This document shows, piece by piece, positions 1 to 5,994 of a stretch of 5,994 nt of DNA. The position numbers and the translations under genes were made by a program. Positions within the stretch are counted from its first letter, which is position 1. Every line of letters starts with the position of its first letter. The stretch is from Rhodothermaceae bacterium (GTDB lineage: Bacteria > Bacteroidota > Rhodothermia > Rhodothermales > Rubricoccaceae). The DNA lies in NCBI GenBank assembly GCA_013003465.1, contig JABDIZ010000402.1:1-5994 (forward strand), in the 5' to 3' direction. Under the pieces are notes generated by a model, which saw only the letters and a list, made by a program, of their open reading frames with translations, was not told the origin of the DNA and did no database searches.

Positions 1-890
1 TCGTAGGGGTACCTGATGCGGAGGCGGTGCGGGCCGAAGTCCGCCGCCAGGCCGCGCTCGGGGTCGACTACATCAAGGTCTACAGCGCCATGCCCGCCGA
101 TCTGATCGGGGTGGCGGTGGAGGCGGCGCATGCCGAAGGGCTAGAGGCCATCGGGCACCTCCAGCGGACGACCTGGACGGAGGGCGCGCGCCGCGGTCTC
201 GATCACCTTACGCACGGTGCCCCGTGGTCCATGGAGTACCTGCCCGAAGCCGCGCGGGCGGGGTATCAGGGAACGTTCCGAGGCCGCATGACGTGGCTCG
301 AACAGGTGGACGTTGACGGCCCGGCCATCCAGGAAATGATTCTGGTGATGGCCGACAGCGGCGTGACAGTGGACCCCACGCTCATCGCCTACCGCACCAA
401 ATTCGTTGGCGACGACCCCCGCTATCTCGTCAACCCGGATTCCATCTATGCGCCGCCCCTCGTGCGTTCGATCTGGAGGCGCGGCACCTTCACCTCCGAC
501 TGGACCGCCGCCGACTACGCCCGCGGACACGCCGTCTGGCCGCGCGTCCTCGACCTCACCAAGCGCCTCTACAATGCGGGCGTCCTGCTCACCGCAGGCT
601 CGGATGTGCCCAATCCCTGGGTGATCCCCGGTGTGAGTCTGCACGAGGAGCTACAGCTACTCCACAACGCCGGCATTCCGCCGCTGGATGTGCTGCAGAT
701 TGCCACTTACAACGGTGCCGTCGCGCTGCGGCTGGACGACGAGATCGGCAGCATCGAAGTGGGCAAGGAAGCCGACCTCGTGATCCTTACGGCTGATCCG
801 ACACTGGACCTCGCCAACACGCGCACCATCGAAGCCGTCGTGGTTGATGGGCAGGTGTACCGGCCAGAGGAATTGCTCCGGGCAAATTAG
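1..890 (+). CDS. Amidohydrolase, imidazolonepropionase-like (3' part only)
   Basis: This is the C-terminal part of a metal-dependent amidohydrolase, a family that hydrolyses C-N and related bonds in cyclic amides, peptidic or small-molecule substrates. The reading frame is already open at base 3 and reads VGVPDAEAVRAE into the later part, so the GTG at 27 is not the real start; the beginning, including the N-terminal HxH metal motif, lies off the left edge. Visible family marks are YIKVY with its Lys at 75-77 (the bridging lysine position in related enzymes), AIGHL and LDHLTHG with candidate metal-binding His residues, and AGSDVP with the final metal-ligand/catalytic Asp at 603-605. The tail GSIEVGKEADLVIL is the typical C-terminal beta-sandwich strand of cytosine-deaminase/imidazolonepropionase relatives. 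Substrate cannot be deduced. Many family members of this subgroup are exported, but the signal region is not in the window. The stop TAG (888-890) overlaps the stop of the convergent gene. Confidence 0.9.
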   Translation, partial: VGVPDAEAVRAEVRRQAALGVDYIKVYSAMPADLIGVAVEAAHAEGLEAIGHLQRTTWTEGARRGLDHLTHGAPWSMEYLPEAARAGYQGTFRGRMTWLEQVDVDGPAIQEMILVMADSGVTVDPTLIAYRTKFVGDDPRYLVNPDSIYAPPLVRSIWRRGTFTSDWTAADYARGHAVWPRVLDLTKRLYNAGVLLTAGSDVPNPWVIPGVSLHEELQLLHNAGIPPLDVLQIATYNGAVALRLDDEIGSIEVGKEADLVILTADPTLDLANTRTIEAVVVDGQVYRPEELLRAN

Positions 891-2158
891 CCGCGCAACA
901 CGTCGATTCTATCCCCGGACCAGCCGGGGAACAGGCCGTCGTCGTCCGTCAGGCGGAGGTGCGGGACGGCCACGCCGGAGAACATCGCCCGGAAGTCGGT
1001 CGTGACGGGGAGGTCGCGCCCGTCTTCGAGGGCGCCGGGGTCGAGGACGAGGGGCTGGCCGTGGACTTTGCCGCCATCGATGGCGTTGCCGAGGATGAAC
1101 GAGCACGAGGCGCGGCCGTGGTCGGTGCCGCCGGTGCCGTTCTGCTCGACGGTCCGGCCGAACTCCGTCATCGTCATTACGACGACATCATCGTGGTAAC
1201 GTTTGAGGTCGGTCCAGAAGGCGTGGAGGCTGTCGGCGAGGTCGCCGGCGCGGCGCGCGAACGAGCCGTTGGTGGTGCCCTGCCGTGCGTGCGTATCCCA
1301 GCCCCCAGACTCCGCGAACGCCACTTCCAGGCCCACGTCGCTCTTGATGAGTTGGGCGATCTGGCGAAGTGCTTCGCCGAGCGGTGAATCGGGGTAGTCC
1401 GCCCCATGCTCGGGCTGGTACTGCGCCAGGTTGGCGCTGTCGAGCAGGCGCGCGGCGTCGAGGCCCTCGCGGCCTGCGTCGGTGAGCAGGTCTTCGGTGG
1501 TGCGGGCGTAGAGCGCTTCGAGGCTTTGTCCGGCCGCCATCGCGGCGTCCATCGCGCCCGGTGTGGCGAGGCCGAAGCGCTCCAGCTTGCCGATGGCGAG
1601 TGTGGGGTTTGGGCCGCGCATGGCGAGCGGAAGGGCAGGCGTGAGGGCCACTGCGCGGAACGGCGTCGCCTCGTGGCCCATCAGCCCAACGGCTCGGTTG
1701 AGCCAGCCCGACGTTGCGCGTCGGTCGCCCGGCATACCGGACTCCATGTAATCCTGCGCGTCAAAGTGCGAGCGTGTGGCGACAGGCGAGCCGACGCCGT
1801 GCACGATGCCGAGGCGCCCCTCGCGGAAGTAGGGGGCGAGCGGGGCGAAAGCCGGATGGAGCCCGTAGCGCCCATCGAGGTCGAGCAGGCGCGCTTCGGC
1901 CTCCGTCTGCTGTGCCGCGCTCATCGCCAGGCTCGGACGCAACTGCTGGAGCAGCGGGTCTGTGAACGGCTGCACGGCCGAGAGGCCATCCATCGCACCG
2001 CGCTGGAAGATGGTGACGAGCACCTTACGCTGCTGGAACAGCCCCGGCGCCTCGAGCCGGTGCGCCGTCCGCGTCAGAAACATGGGTACGCCGCCGACGC
2101 TCGCCGCGAACAGGGCGAGGCCACCGGACTTGAGGAAGGCACGACGCTGAATAGACAT
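887..2158 (-). CDS. DUF1501 family protein with Tat signal
   Basis: This 423-residue protein belongs to the DUF1501 family, which is related to the alkaline phosphatase/sulfatase superfamily; its substrate is unknown. The N-terminus has a twin-arginine signal, QRRAFLK (residues 4-10) followed by a hydrophobic stretch to about residue 27, predicting export of a folded, probably metal-bearing protein. Family motifs in order are FQRGAMDGLS (51-60), RSHFDAQDYME (129-139), GGWDTH (285-290), TEFGRT (331-336) and GTDHGRA (344-350). The Asp/His residues in the last three are plausible metal ligands by analogy with alkaline-phosphatase-like enzymes. Length is normal for the family and the ATG at 2156-2158 places the Tat motif correctly. 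No Shine-Dalgarno sequence is evident. It lies 32 bp downstream of the DUF1800 gene, a very common pairing, and is probably the last gene of the operon. Family assignment is firm; enzymatic activity is not shown. Confidence 0.93.
   Translation of the reverse strand: MSIQRRAFLKSGGLALFAASVGGVPMFLTRTAHRLEAPGLFQQRKVLVTIFQRGAMDGLSAVQPFTDPLLQQLRPSLAMSAAQQTEAEARLLDLDGRYGLHPAFAPLAPYFREGRLGIVHGVGSPVATRSHFDAQDYMESGMPGDRRATSGWLNRAVGLMGHEATPFRAVALTPALPLAMRGPNPTLAIGKLERFGLATPGAMDAAMAAGQSLEALYARTTEDLLTDAGREGLDAARLLDSANLAQYQPEHGADYPDSPLGEALRQIAQLIKSDVGLEVAFAESGGWDTHARQGTTNGSFARRAGDLADSLHAFWTDLKRYHDDVVVMTMTEFGRTVEQNGTGGTDHGRASCSFILGNAIDGGKVHGQPLVLDPGALEDGRDLPVTTDFRAMFSGVAVPHLRLTDDDGLFPGWSGDRIDVLRG
912..930. 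other. Perfect 7-bp inverted repeat with 5-nt loop
   Basis: TCCCCGG (912-918), loop ACCAG, CCGGGGA (924-930) form a perfect GC-rich hairpin 22 bp beyond the amidohydrolase stop and inside the last codons of the DUF1501 gene. There is no T-tract on either side, so it is not a canonical intrinsic terminator. Since the two convergent genes overlap at their stops, any structure that ends amidohydrolase transcription would have to lie within DUF1501 coding sequence, as this does. It may equally be chance in GC-rich DNA. Confidence 0.35.
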
Positions 2159-2190
2159 AACGGGGTCGGTTAGCTGCGTACGCGGCAGGG

Positions 2191-3960
2191 CTACTGCCGG
2201 TGAAACTGCGGGGAGCCCAAGATGGTGCCGACGACCTGCGCCAGCATGTCATCCGGGTCGAGTTCGGGCCGCTCGTCGTCGGTGAAGACGCCGTCATCGT
2301 CATCCCGCCGCATCCGCCCCGCTGCGGGACGCCCTGCTTGGCGGGCAGCGGAGTCCACACGCGTAGCGAAGTCGGGGTCGCGGACGAGCGGCGTGAGTTG
2401 GTCGAGCGTCGGGCCGAGGTCGCGTCCGGGCAGGAGGAGGGCGGCGTAGGTATGCAGGGCATCCTCGGCCGATTCAGGCTCACGGTTCTGATTGAGGCGA
2501 CGCAGATCGACGCGGATGCCGGGTACCTGGTTGAGTGCCAGATGCAGGCTGAAGCTCATCCGGCTGAGCAGCGCACCCGCGTTCACCCAGGCCGCGGCGT
2601 GATCGGGAAAGCCGGTAGGCGGTTCGCAGTGGTAGATCGGCTCGCCCATCTCGGCGAGGCGGGGGGCGAGGGTGCGTGCCCGGTTGACCCGTGCATCCGT
2701 CACGCGTAGCGCACTCGCGATGTATTCAAACGGCGTCTTGACTTTGCTCGGTCCGGCGGCGGCGTCCCAGAAGTCGCGCGTCTGCACGAGTACCCGCAGT
2801 ACCGCCGCGAGGTCGCCGTTCGTCGCGGCAAACTCGGCCGCCAGTCGGTTGATGAGGCGCGAGTCGGGGTCGTCCTGAACGAAGCGGATGGCGAGCTTGG
2901 TGGCGATGAACCGAGCCGTGGACGGGTGGGCGAGGAGGATCGCCAGCACGTCCTGCCCGTCCTCGACCCCGCGGCCTCCCGGCAACGCCTGGCCGAGGAC
3001 CGTCTTGGGCGCCGCATCGTGCCAGTCTGGGCGGAAGACGAACGCACCGTCGATCAGCGGCGTGCTCTGACCGCGCCGGGCCATGCGGCCCACCATCCGC
3101 GCCCGCTGCCGGGCCCGGCGCGGGGAAAAGGGTTCGAAGCTCCAACCGGTGAAGGCACGCGCGACTTCTTCCACATCCTGCTGTGTGTAGCCGCCATCTA
3201 CGCCCAGCGTGTGCAGTTCCATCAACTCCCGCGCGTAGTTCTCGTTGAGGCCGCCACGCCGGGCGATGGACCCTGAAGCTGTTCGTACGCCGGGCTCCAC
3301 GCGCGAACGCGCATTGTCCAGGTAGGCCAGCATGGCCGGGTGGCGGGCGGTCGCATGGAGGAGGTCGCCGAAGTGTCCCAGGGCGTGCGGGCGGATGGCC
3401 GTCTCTTCGTAGTCGAAGACGTAGAGAGCATTGTTGCCGCGCGCATCCACATTGAAGTGGTTGAACCAGAAGTCGCTCAGCACCTCGCGCAACTGGTGGC
3501 GGCCGTAGACGGCGCGGAACACCTTGCGCTCGATCAACTGGGGACGGAGCGCGCCGATGAAGTGGTAGCCGTTCGCTTCCATCCACGGGCGTAGCACTTC
3601 GCGCGTTTCCGGCGTGTTCGCGATCGGGGTGTTCTGCGGGAGGATGCCTGCGCCCTGCGCCAGATCACGGATGCCGCGGTTGTTGATGTAGTGCTGCGAC
3701 AGATCCTCGAAGGATCGGCCGTGCCCGTCGAGCTCGGCGAGACGTGCCTCCAGTTCGGGGTCGGAGCCCGGGTCGGTGAGCTGGTCTTCAATCCAGCGAT
3801 CAAGGCCGGTGTCTACGAGGCGCTCGACCTCGCCGGGCCGCGGGCCGTAGCCGAAGCGGTCGAGCAAGAAGGCGGCGGCCTCGTACGAGGACAGGCCCGC
3901 CTCGGCGTAGGGGAGGTTCAGGCGAGACGTAGGACGCCTGGAAGATGAAGAAGCAGACAT
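2191..3960 (-). CDS. DUF1800 family protein
   Basis: This 589-residue protein is a DUF1800 family member, a mostly helical family of unknown biochemical function that is commonly encoded next to DUF1501 proteins. Diagnostic segments are AAAFLLDRFGYGPRPGEVERL (28-48), LSDFWFNHFN (161-170), LNENYARELMELHTLG (238-253), EEVARAFTGW (264-273), VKTPFEYI (407-414), PPTGFPD (447-453) and the terminal ILGSPQF (580-586). There is no hydrophobic leader: the start is Ser/Arg-rich and passes directly into the helical domain, and extending the frame upstream adds no leader. Two compositional patches stand out: an Arg-rich stretch at 281-297 and an Asp-rich stretch at 552-572. The ATG at 3958-3960 follows the previous stop by 5 bp, without a Shine-Dalgarno sequence, indicating co-transcription and probably coupled translation. 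Family call is firm; the role is unknown, perhaps acting with the DUF1501 product. Confidence 0.93.
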   Translation of the reverse strand: MSASSSSRRPTSRLNLPYAEAGLSSYEAAAFLLDRFGYGPRPGEVERLVDTGLDRWIEDQLTDPGSDPELEARLAELDGHGRSFEDLSQHYINNRGIRDLAQGAGILPQNTPIANTPETREVLRPWMEANGYHFIGALRPQLIERKVFRAVYGRHQLREVLSDFWFNHFNVDARGNNALYVFDYEETAIRPHALGHFGDLLHATARHPAMLAYLDNARSRVEPGVRTASGSIARRGGLNENYARELMELHTLGVDGGYTQQDVEEVARAFTGWSFEPFSPRRARQRARMVGRMARRGQSTPLIDGAFVFRPDWHDAAPKTVLGQALPGGRGVEDGQDVLAILLAHPSTARFIATKLAIRFVQDDPDSRLINRLAAEFAATNGDLAAVLRVLVQTRDFWDAAAGPSKVKTPFEYIASALRVTDARVNRARTLAPRLAEMGEPIYHCEPPTGFPDHAAAWVNAGALLSRMSFSLHLALNQVPGIRVDLRRLNQNREPESAEDALHTYAALLLPGRDLGPTLDQLTPLVRDPDFATRVDSAARQAGRPAAGRMRRDDDDGVFTDDERPELDPDDMLAQVVGTILGSPQFHRQ

Positions 3961-3965
3961 AACAA

Positions 3966-4697
3966 TCAGCGCGGTGTGATGGTGTACTCGCCCAGCGTCA
4001 CCTCGGCAGAAAGCAGAATAGTAAAAAGGCGGCGGCGGCGGCGCTGGCGAACGACCACTTCGGTCTCGATGTAGCGGGGGAGATCCAGCCCCGCCGTGCG
4101 GGTGTAGTCGGTCGTCATAACGGCCGAGTCAGGGCCGGGCGTGCCCACAATGCGGCTGCGAAGCAAACGCGGTGCCTCGCCGGGGCCGGGACGGGAGAAC
4201 CAGAGCGTACCCCGCTCGATGAGGTCATTGACGCGGAGCGGTTCGACGGGGACCTCCCAGACCGGTACCCCGTCCACCTGATCGGCCGTAATGCGACCGC
4301 TGGGGCGCACGAGAGCGATCAGGGTATTGGGCAGGACGGAGGTGCGGCGGATGCGGCGGTAGCCTGCCCCATAGGCGCGGCCGAGCCGCGTTTCGAGTTG
4401 ATGGAGGCGCGCGACGAAGACGCGGCGCCCGTTGATCTCGGCGAACAGAATCTCCCGATCCGTTGGACCCCCGACCGCATACTGTAGGGTCGACACGGTG
4501 CGGAGTCGCTGCATGCTGCCCGGACCATCGACCGTCCGAATAGCGGTCTCCCGCGCTTGGATACGGGCGACGGGCGTAAAGGCGGTACGCCAGTTCCGGT
4601 GCCAGTCCGCGAGCAGGGCCTCGGCATCAGGTGCCTGCGCGGCGATCGGCATCGCCGCGAACAGGAACAGGAGAACGGGGAGAAGCAATGGGCGCAT
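3966..4697 (-). CDS. Exported protein, possibly LolA-like fold
   Basis: This is a 243-residue secreted or periplasmic protein. The ATG at 4695-4697 was chosen because it gives a clean Sec signal peptide: MRP, a hydrophobic core at residues 4-18, and likely cleavage after Ala20 (IAA|QAPD). The frame stays open much further upstream, but that part is antisense to the response regulator. The mature part alternates short predicted strands. The segment GTLWFSRPGPGEAPRLLRS (163-181) followed by VMTTDYTRTAGLDLPRYIE (193-211) resembles the late strands of LolA/LppX-type lipid or lipoprotein carriers (outer-membrane lipoprotein-sorting protein family). I recognise this only by pattern, so it should be read as an exported protein of uncertain function. 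There is no lipobox Cys, so it is not a lipoprotein. A run of five Arg (219-223, CGC x5) lies near the C-terminus. It is the first gene of the operon, 5 bp before DUF1800, and diverges from the response regulator. Confidence 0.75.
   Translation of the reverse strand: MRPLLLPVLLFLFAAMPIAAQAPDAEALLADWHRNWRTAFTPVARIQARETAIRTVDGPGSMQRLRTVSTLQYAVGGPTDREILFAEINGRRVFVARLHQLETRLGRAYGAGYRRIRRTSVLPNTLIALVRPSGRITADQVDGVPVWEVPVEPLRVNDLIERGTLWFSRPGPGEAPRLLRSRIVGTPGPDSAVMTTDYTRTAGLDLPRYIETEVVVRQRRRRRLFTILLSAEVTLGEYTITPR
4028..4042. repeat. Trinucleotide repeat (GGC)5
   Basis: Five tandem GGC units on the + strand encode, on the minus strand, the five-arginine run (residues 219-223) of the exported LolA-like protein. 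Gain or loss of a unit would keep the frame. It is short and may reflect only the high GC content and Arg codon preference. Confidence 0.6.
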
Positions 4698-4718
4698 GAG
4701 GCGGGAAACAGACCGGAA

Positions 4719-4749
4719 CGAAGGTAAATCGGGGGGGTGGCCAGGAAAA
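4719..4749 (-). promoter_or_regulatory. Candidate Bacteroidota-type promoter for the lolA-like operon
   Basis: On the minus strand TACCTTCG (4726 down to 4719) matches the TAnnTTTG -7 element of Bacteroidota except for one base. TTTT (4749-4746), 19 nt further upstream, is a partial match to the TTTG -33 element at the normal spacing. The -7 element ends 21 nt before the ATG, giving a short leader. The spacer holds a C-tract. The call rests on motif matching only. Confidence 0.45.
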
Positions 4750-4766
4750 CGGAGGGGGTGCGCGCT

Positions 4767-4784
4767 AATTGTCACGAAATTGTC
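4767..4784. promoter_or_regulatory. Direct repeat AATTGTC x2, 11-bp period: candidate response-regulator site
   Basis: AATTGTC occurs at 4767-4773 and again at 4778-4784, exactly 11 bp apart. Extending to 10-mers (4766-4775 and 4777-4786) keeps 8 of 10 positions identical. Tandem half-sites separated by about one helical turn are the binding geometry of OmpR/PhoB-type winged-helix regulators, and such a regulator is encoded about 90 bp to the right. The AT-rich repeat stands out in a very GC-rich gap between divergent genes. No clear third half-site is present. Binding is inferred, not shown. Confidence 0.5.
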
Positions 4785-4835
4785 GCCGAACGACGCTCGT
4801 TGTGACGCCGCTGCGAGGCCGGAGCCTCCGCCGCC

Positions 4836-4843
4836 TATCTTCG
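4836..4843 (+). promoter_or_regulatory. Candidate -7 element for the regulator-kinase operon
   Basis: TATCTTCG matches the TAnnTTTG -7 element of Bacteroidota with one mismatch and lies 31 nt before the response-regulator ATG. No TTG-type -33 element is found at the expected distance, so the promoter may be weak or activator-dependent. The same TAnnTTCG form occurs on the opposite strand before the divergent gene, which lends mutual support. Confidence 0.4.
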
Positions 4844-4874
4844 CCGCTGCCTGTTTCGCTTCCAATCGCGTGCC

Positions 4875-5609
4875 ATGACCGATTCTGCGCTCGGCTCCGT
4901 GCTTCTTGTGGAAGACGACGACGACCTCCGCACTCTCGTCGCCAACCGGCTCGGTGAGGCGGGGTTTCGAGTAGTCACAGCCGCCACCGGACCCGATGCA
5001 CTCGACGCCGTGGCCCGCGCCGTGCCCGATCTCGTGCTGCTTGACGTGATGCTGCCAGGGCTGGACGGGATCGAGGTGTGCCGCCGCCTGCGTGCCGAGC
5101 ATCCGCTCCTCTACATCATGATGCTTACCGCCCGCGCCGAGGAGATCGACCGCGTGGTGGGACTGGAAGTAGGGGCCGACGACTACGTCACCAAGCCATT
5201 CAGTTTGCAGGAAGTCGTGGCGCGCGTCCGGTCGGCCCTCCGGCGATTGCGACGCGTCCAGGAACACCTCCAGCACCCGCCTACCGAGGAGGACGCCGAA
5301 GACCCCGTCACCTTCGACGACCTGACCGTGGACCCGCTCCGCCGGATCGTCATGCGCGGCGGCAACGAAATCCACCTCACCGTCCGCGAGTTCGACCTGC
5401 TGTTCTTCCTGGCACAGCACGCCGACCGGCCCTTCTCGCGCATGCAACTGCTCGACCGCATCTGGGGCATCCAGTACGAAGGCTACGACCGTACCATCGA
5501 CTCGCACGTGCAGCGGCTCCGTGCCAAGATCGAAGACGACCCGGCCAATCCTCGTTTTGTTCGGACGGTCTGGGGCGTTGGCTATAAGTTGGCCTCGGAA
5601 GCAGAGTGA
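4875..5609 (+). CDS. OmpR/PhoB-family response regulator
   Basis: This 244-residue cytoplasmic transcription factor is the output half of a two-component system. The N-terminal receiver domain (about 8-125) has the acidic pocket VEDDDD (Glu13, Asp14), the phosphoacceptor Asp57 in LLDVMLPG, the switch residues Thr85 (MLTAR) and Tyr104, and the conserved Lys107 in GADDYVTKPF; all key residues are intact. An acidic linker (about 133-148) joins it to a winged-helix DNA-binding domain (about 149-241) showing LTVREFDLLFFLAQ, RMQLLDRIWG, RTIDSHVQRLRAKIEDD and FVRTVWGVGYKL, typical of the OmpR/PhoB class. The ATG at 4875 places the receiver at its normal N-terminal position; no Shine-Dalgarno sequence is seen. 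The stop overlaps the kinase start (GTGA), implying translational coupling. The 11-bp-period direct repeat upstream is a likely target. The signal and regulon cannot be named from sequence. Confidence 0.96.
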   Translation: MTDSALGSVLLVEDDDDLRTLVANRLGEAGFRVVTAATGPDALDAVARAVPDLVLLDVMLPGLDGIEVCRRLRAEHPLLYIMMLTARAEEIDRVVGLEVGADDYVTKPFSLQEVVARVRSALRRLRRVQEHLQHPPTEEDAEDPVTFDDLTVDPLRRIVMRGGNEIHLTVREFDLLFFLAQHADRPFSRMQLLDRIWGIQYEGYDRTIDSHVQRLRAKIEDDPANPRFVRTVWGVGYKLASEAE

Positions 5610-5994
5610 AGCGGCCCGGGACCGTCTTCTGGAAGGTCGCCCTCGTCTTGGTTGGCGTGCAGGTAGCGACGGCGCTGCTGGCTGTGGGGCTGAGCGCGTA
5701 CTTCGCCCAGGAGCGCTCGCTCGAACTGGTGCGCGGCAGCCTCGTGCTCCGGCTCGATCAGGTGGCCGAGGAAATCGAAAGCCAGGCCACGTTTGACGAG
5801 GAGACGGGGGCACTCACGCTCTCGCGGCGGCTGCGGCTGGACCTGGCGACGCGCTTTCCTGATCCGACCTATCTTCTGGATGACGAGGGGGAAGCAACGG
5901 AGATCCTGGATGAGGGGGAGGCCATCGGAGTGGCACCGGTGCGCGTGATTCCGCCGGGCGCCTACGATGCGCTGGCCGAAGGGCGGCTCATGGT
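5606..5994 (+). CDS. Sensor histidine kinase, N-terminal part (runs off the edge)
   Basis: A GTG at 5606-5608 overlaps the response-regulator TGA (GTGA) and opens a frame that has no stop up to the window end (129 complete codons). The product starts MKRPGTVFWK, followed by a strong transmembrane helix at about residues 9-33 (VALVLVGVQVATALLAVGL within it). Then comes an extracytoplasmic, acidic region with LVLRLDQVAEEIESQ (46-60), TRFPDPTYLLDDEGE (82-96) and VAPVRVIPPGAYDAL (109-123). This is the standard start of a membrane sensor kinase of the OmpR-partner type. The second membrane helix, HAMP, HisKA and ATPase domains would lie beyond the edge, so kinase identity is inferred from topology and gene order. 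A GGAAG stretch at 5597-5601 may serve as a weak, closely spaced ribosome site. The ligand is unknown. Confidence 0.82.
   Translation, partial: MKRPGTVFWKVALVLVGVQVATALLAVGLSAYFAQERSLELVRGSLVLRLDQVAEEIESQATFDEETGALTLSRRLRLDLATRFPDPTYLLDDEGEATEILDEGEAIGVAPVRVIPPGAYDALAEGRLM

Noticed and set aside
27..890. GTG at 27 as the start of the amidohydrolase
   Set aside because: The frame is open to the left edge and the upstream residues fit the family; the N-terminal metal motif would be missing if translation began there.
912..930. Intrinsic terminator for the amidohydrolase
   Set aside because: The hairpin is real but has no T-tract on either strand, so it is listed only as an inverted repeat.
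1406..2173. 255-codon plus-strand frame
   Set aside because: It lies entirely antisense to the DUF1501 gene, with Arg/Ala/Glu-rich low-information sequence and no motif; it is a shadow frame.
2726..3586. 286-codon minus-strand frame
   Set aside because: It overlaps the DUF1800 gene in another frame on the same strand and is Pro/Arg-rich without motifs, whereas DUF1800 has clear family motifs.
3961..4030. Upstream extension of DUF1800 to find a signal peptide
   Set aside because: The in-frame upstream codons lie inside the previous gene, offer no ATG or GTG with a suitable hydrophobic core, and give no leader.
4698..5813. Minus-strand open frame continuing 372 codons upstream of the exported gene
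   Set aside because: It is antisense to the well-supported response regulator and the kinase start. It has no recognisable domain, and the signal peptide at 4697 marks the true start. Long antisense frames are expected in GC-rich coding DNA.

Overview
The window is GC-rich and almost fully coding. It carries six genes: a 3' fragment of an amidohydrolase (+), a three-gene minus-strand cluster, and a two-component regulatory pair (+) that diverges from that cluster. The last gene runs off the right edge. I see no tRNA, rRNA, CRISPR array, insertion sequence or integrase.

Organism: a Gram-negative bacterium is implied by a Tat-exported protein, a Sec-exported LolA-like protein and a periplasmic sensor domain. 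Start codons mostly lack a Shine-Dalgarno sequence. Both sides of the divergent intergenic gap carry TAnnTTCG, close to the Bacteroidota -7 promoter element TAnnTTTG. With the high GC content this suggests a Rhodothermota/Bacteroidota-type organism (Salinibacter, Rhodothermus or Rubricoccus-like). This is an inference with moderate to low confidence; other DUF1501/DUF1800-rich phyla such as Gemmatimonadota or Planctomycetota are not excluded.

Layout: positions 1-890 (+) hold the C-terminal part of an imidazolonepropionase-like amidohydrolase. Its stop codon overlaps the stop of the convergent DUF1501 gene (887-2158, -). Upstream of DUF1501 on the same strand lie a DUF1800 gene (2191-3960) and a small exported, possibly LolA-like gene (3966-4697). 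Gaps of 32 and 5 bp indicate one operon in the order lolA-like, DUF1800, DUF1501. A 177-bp gap (4698-4874) separates it from an OmpR-family response regulator (4875-5609, +). The regulator stop overlaps the GTG start of a membrane sensor kinase (5606 to the edge).

How the genes may work together: DUF1800 and DUF1501 proteins are frequent genomic partners of unknown biochemical role. Here they share an operon with an exported envelope protein and face a two-component system. The shared gap holds a perfect 7-bp direct repeat with an 11-bp period, the geometry bound by OmpR/PhoB-type regulators. The simplest hypothesis is that the regulator controls itself and/or the DUF1800-DUF1501 operon. This is the most interesting signal in the window and it is not proven.
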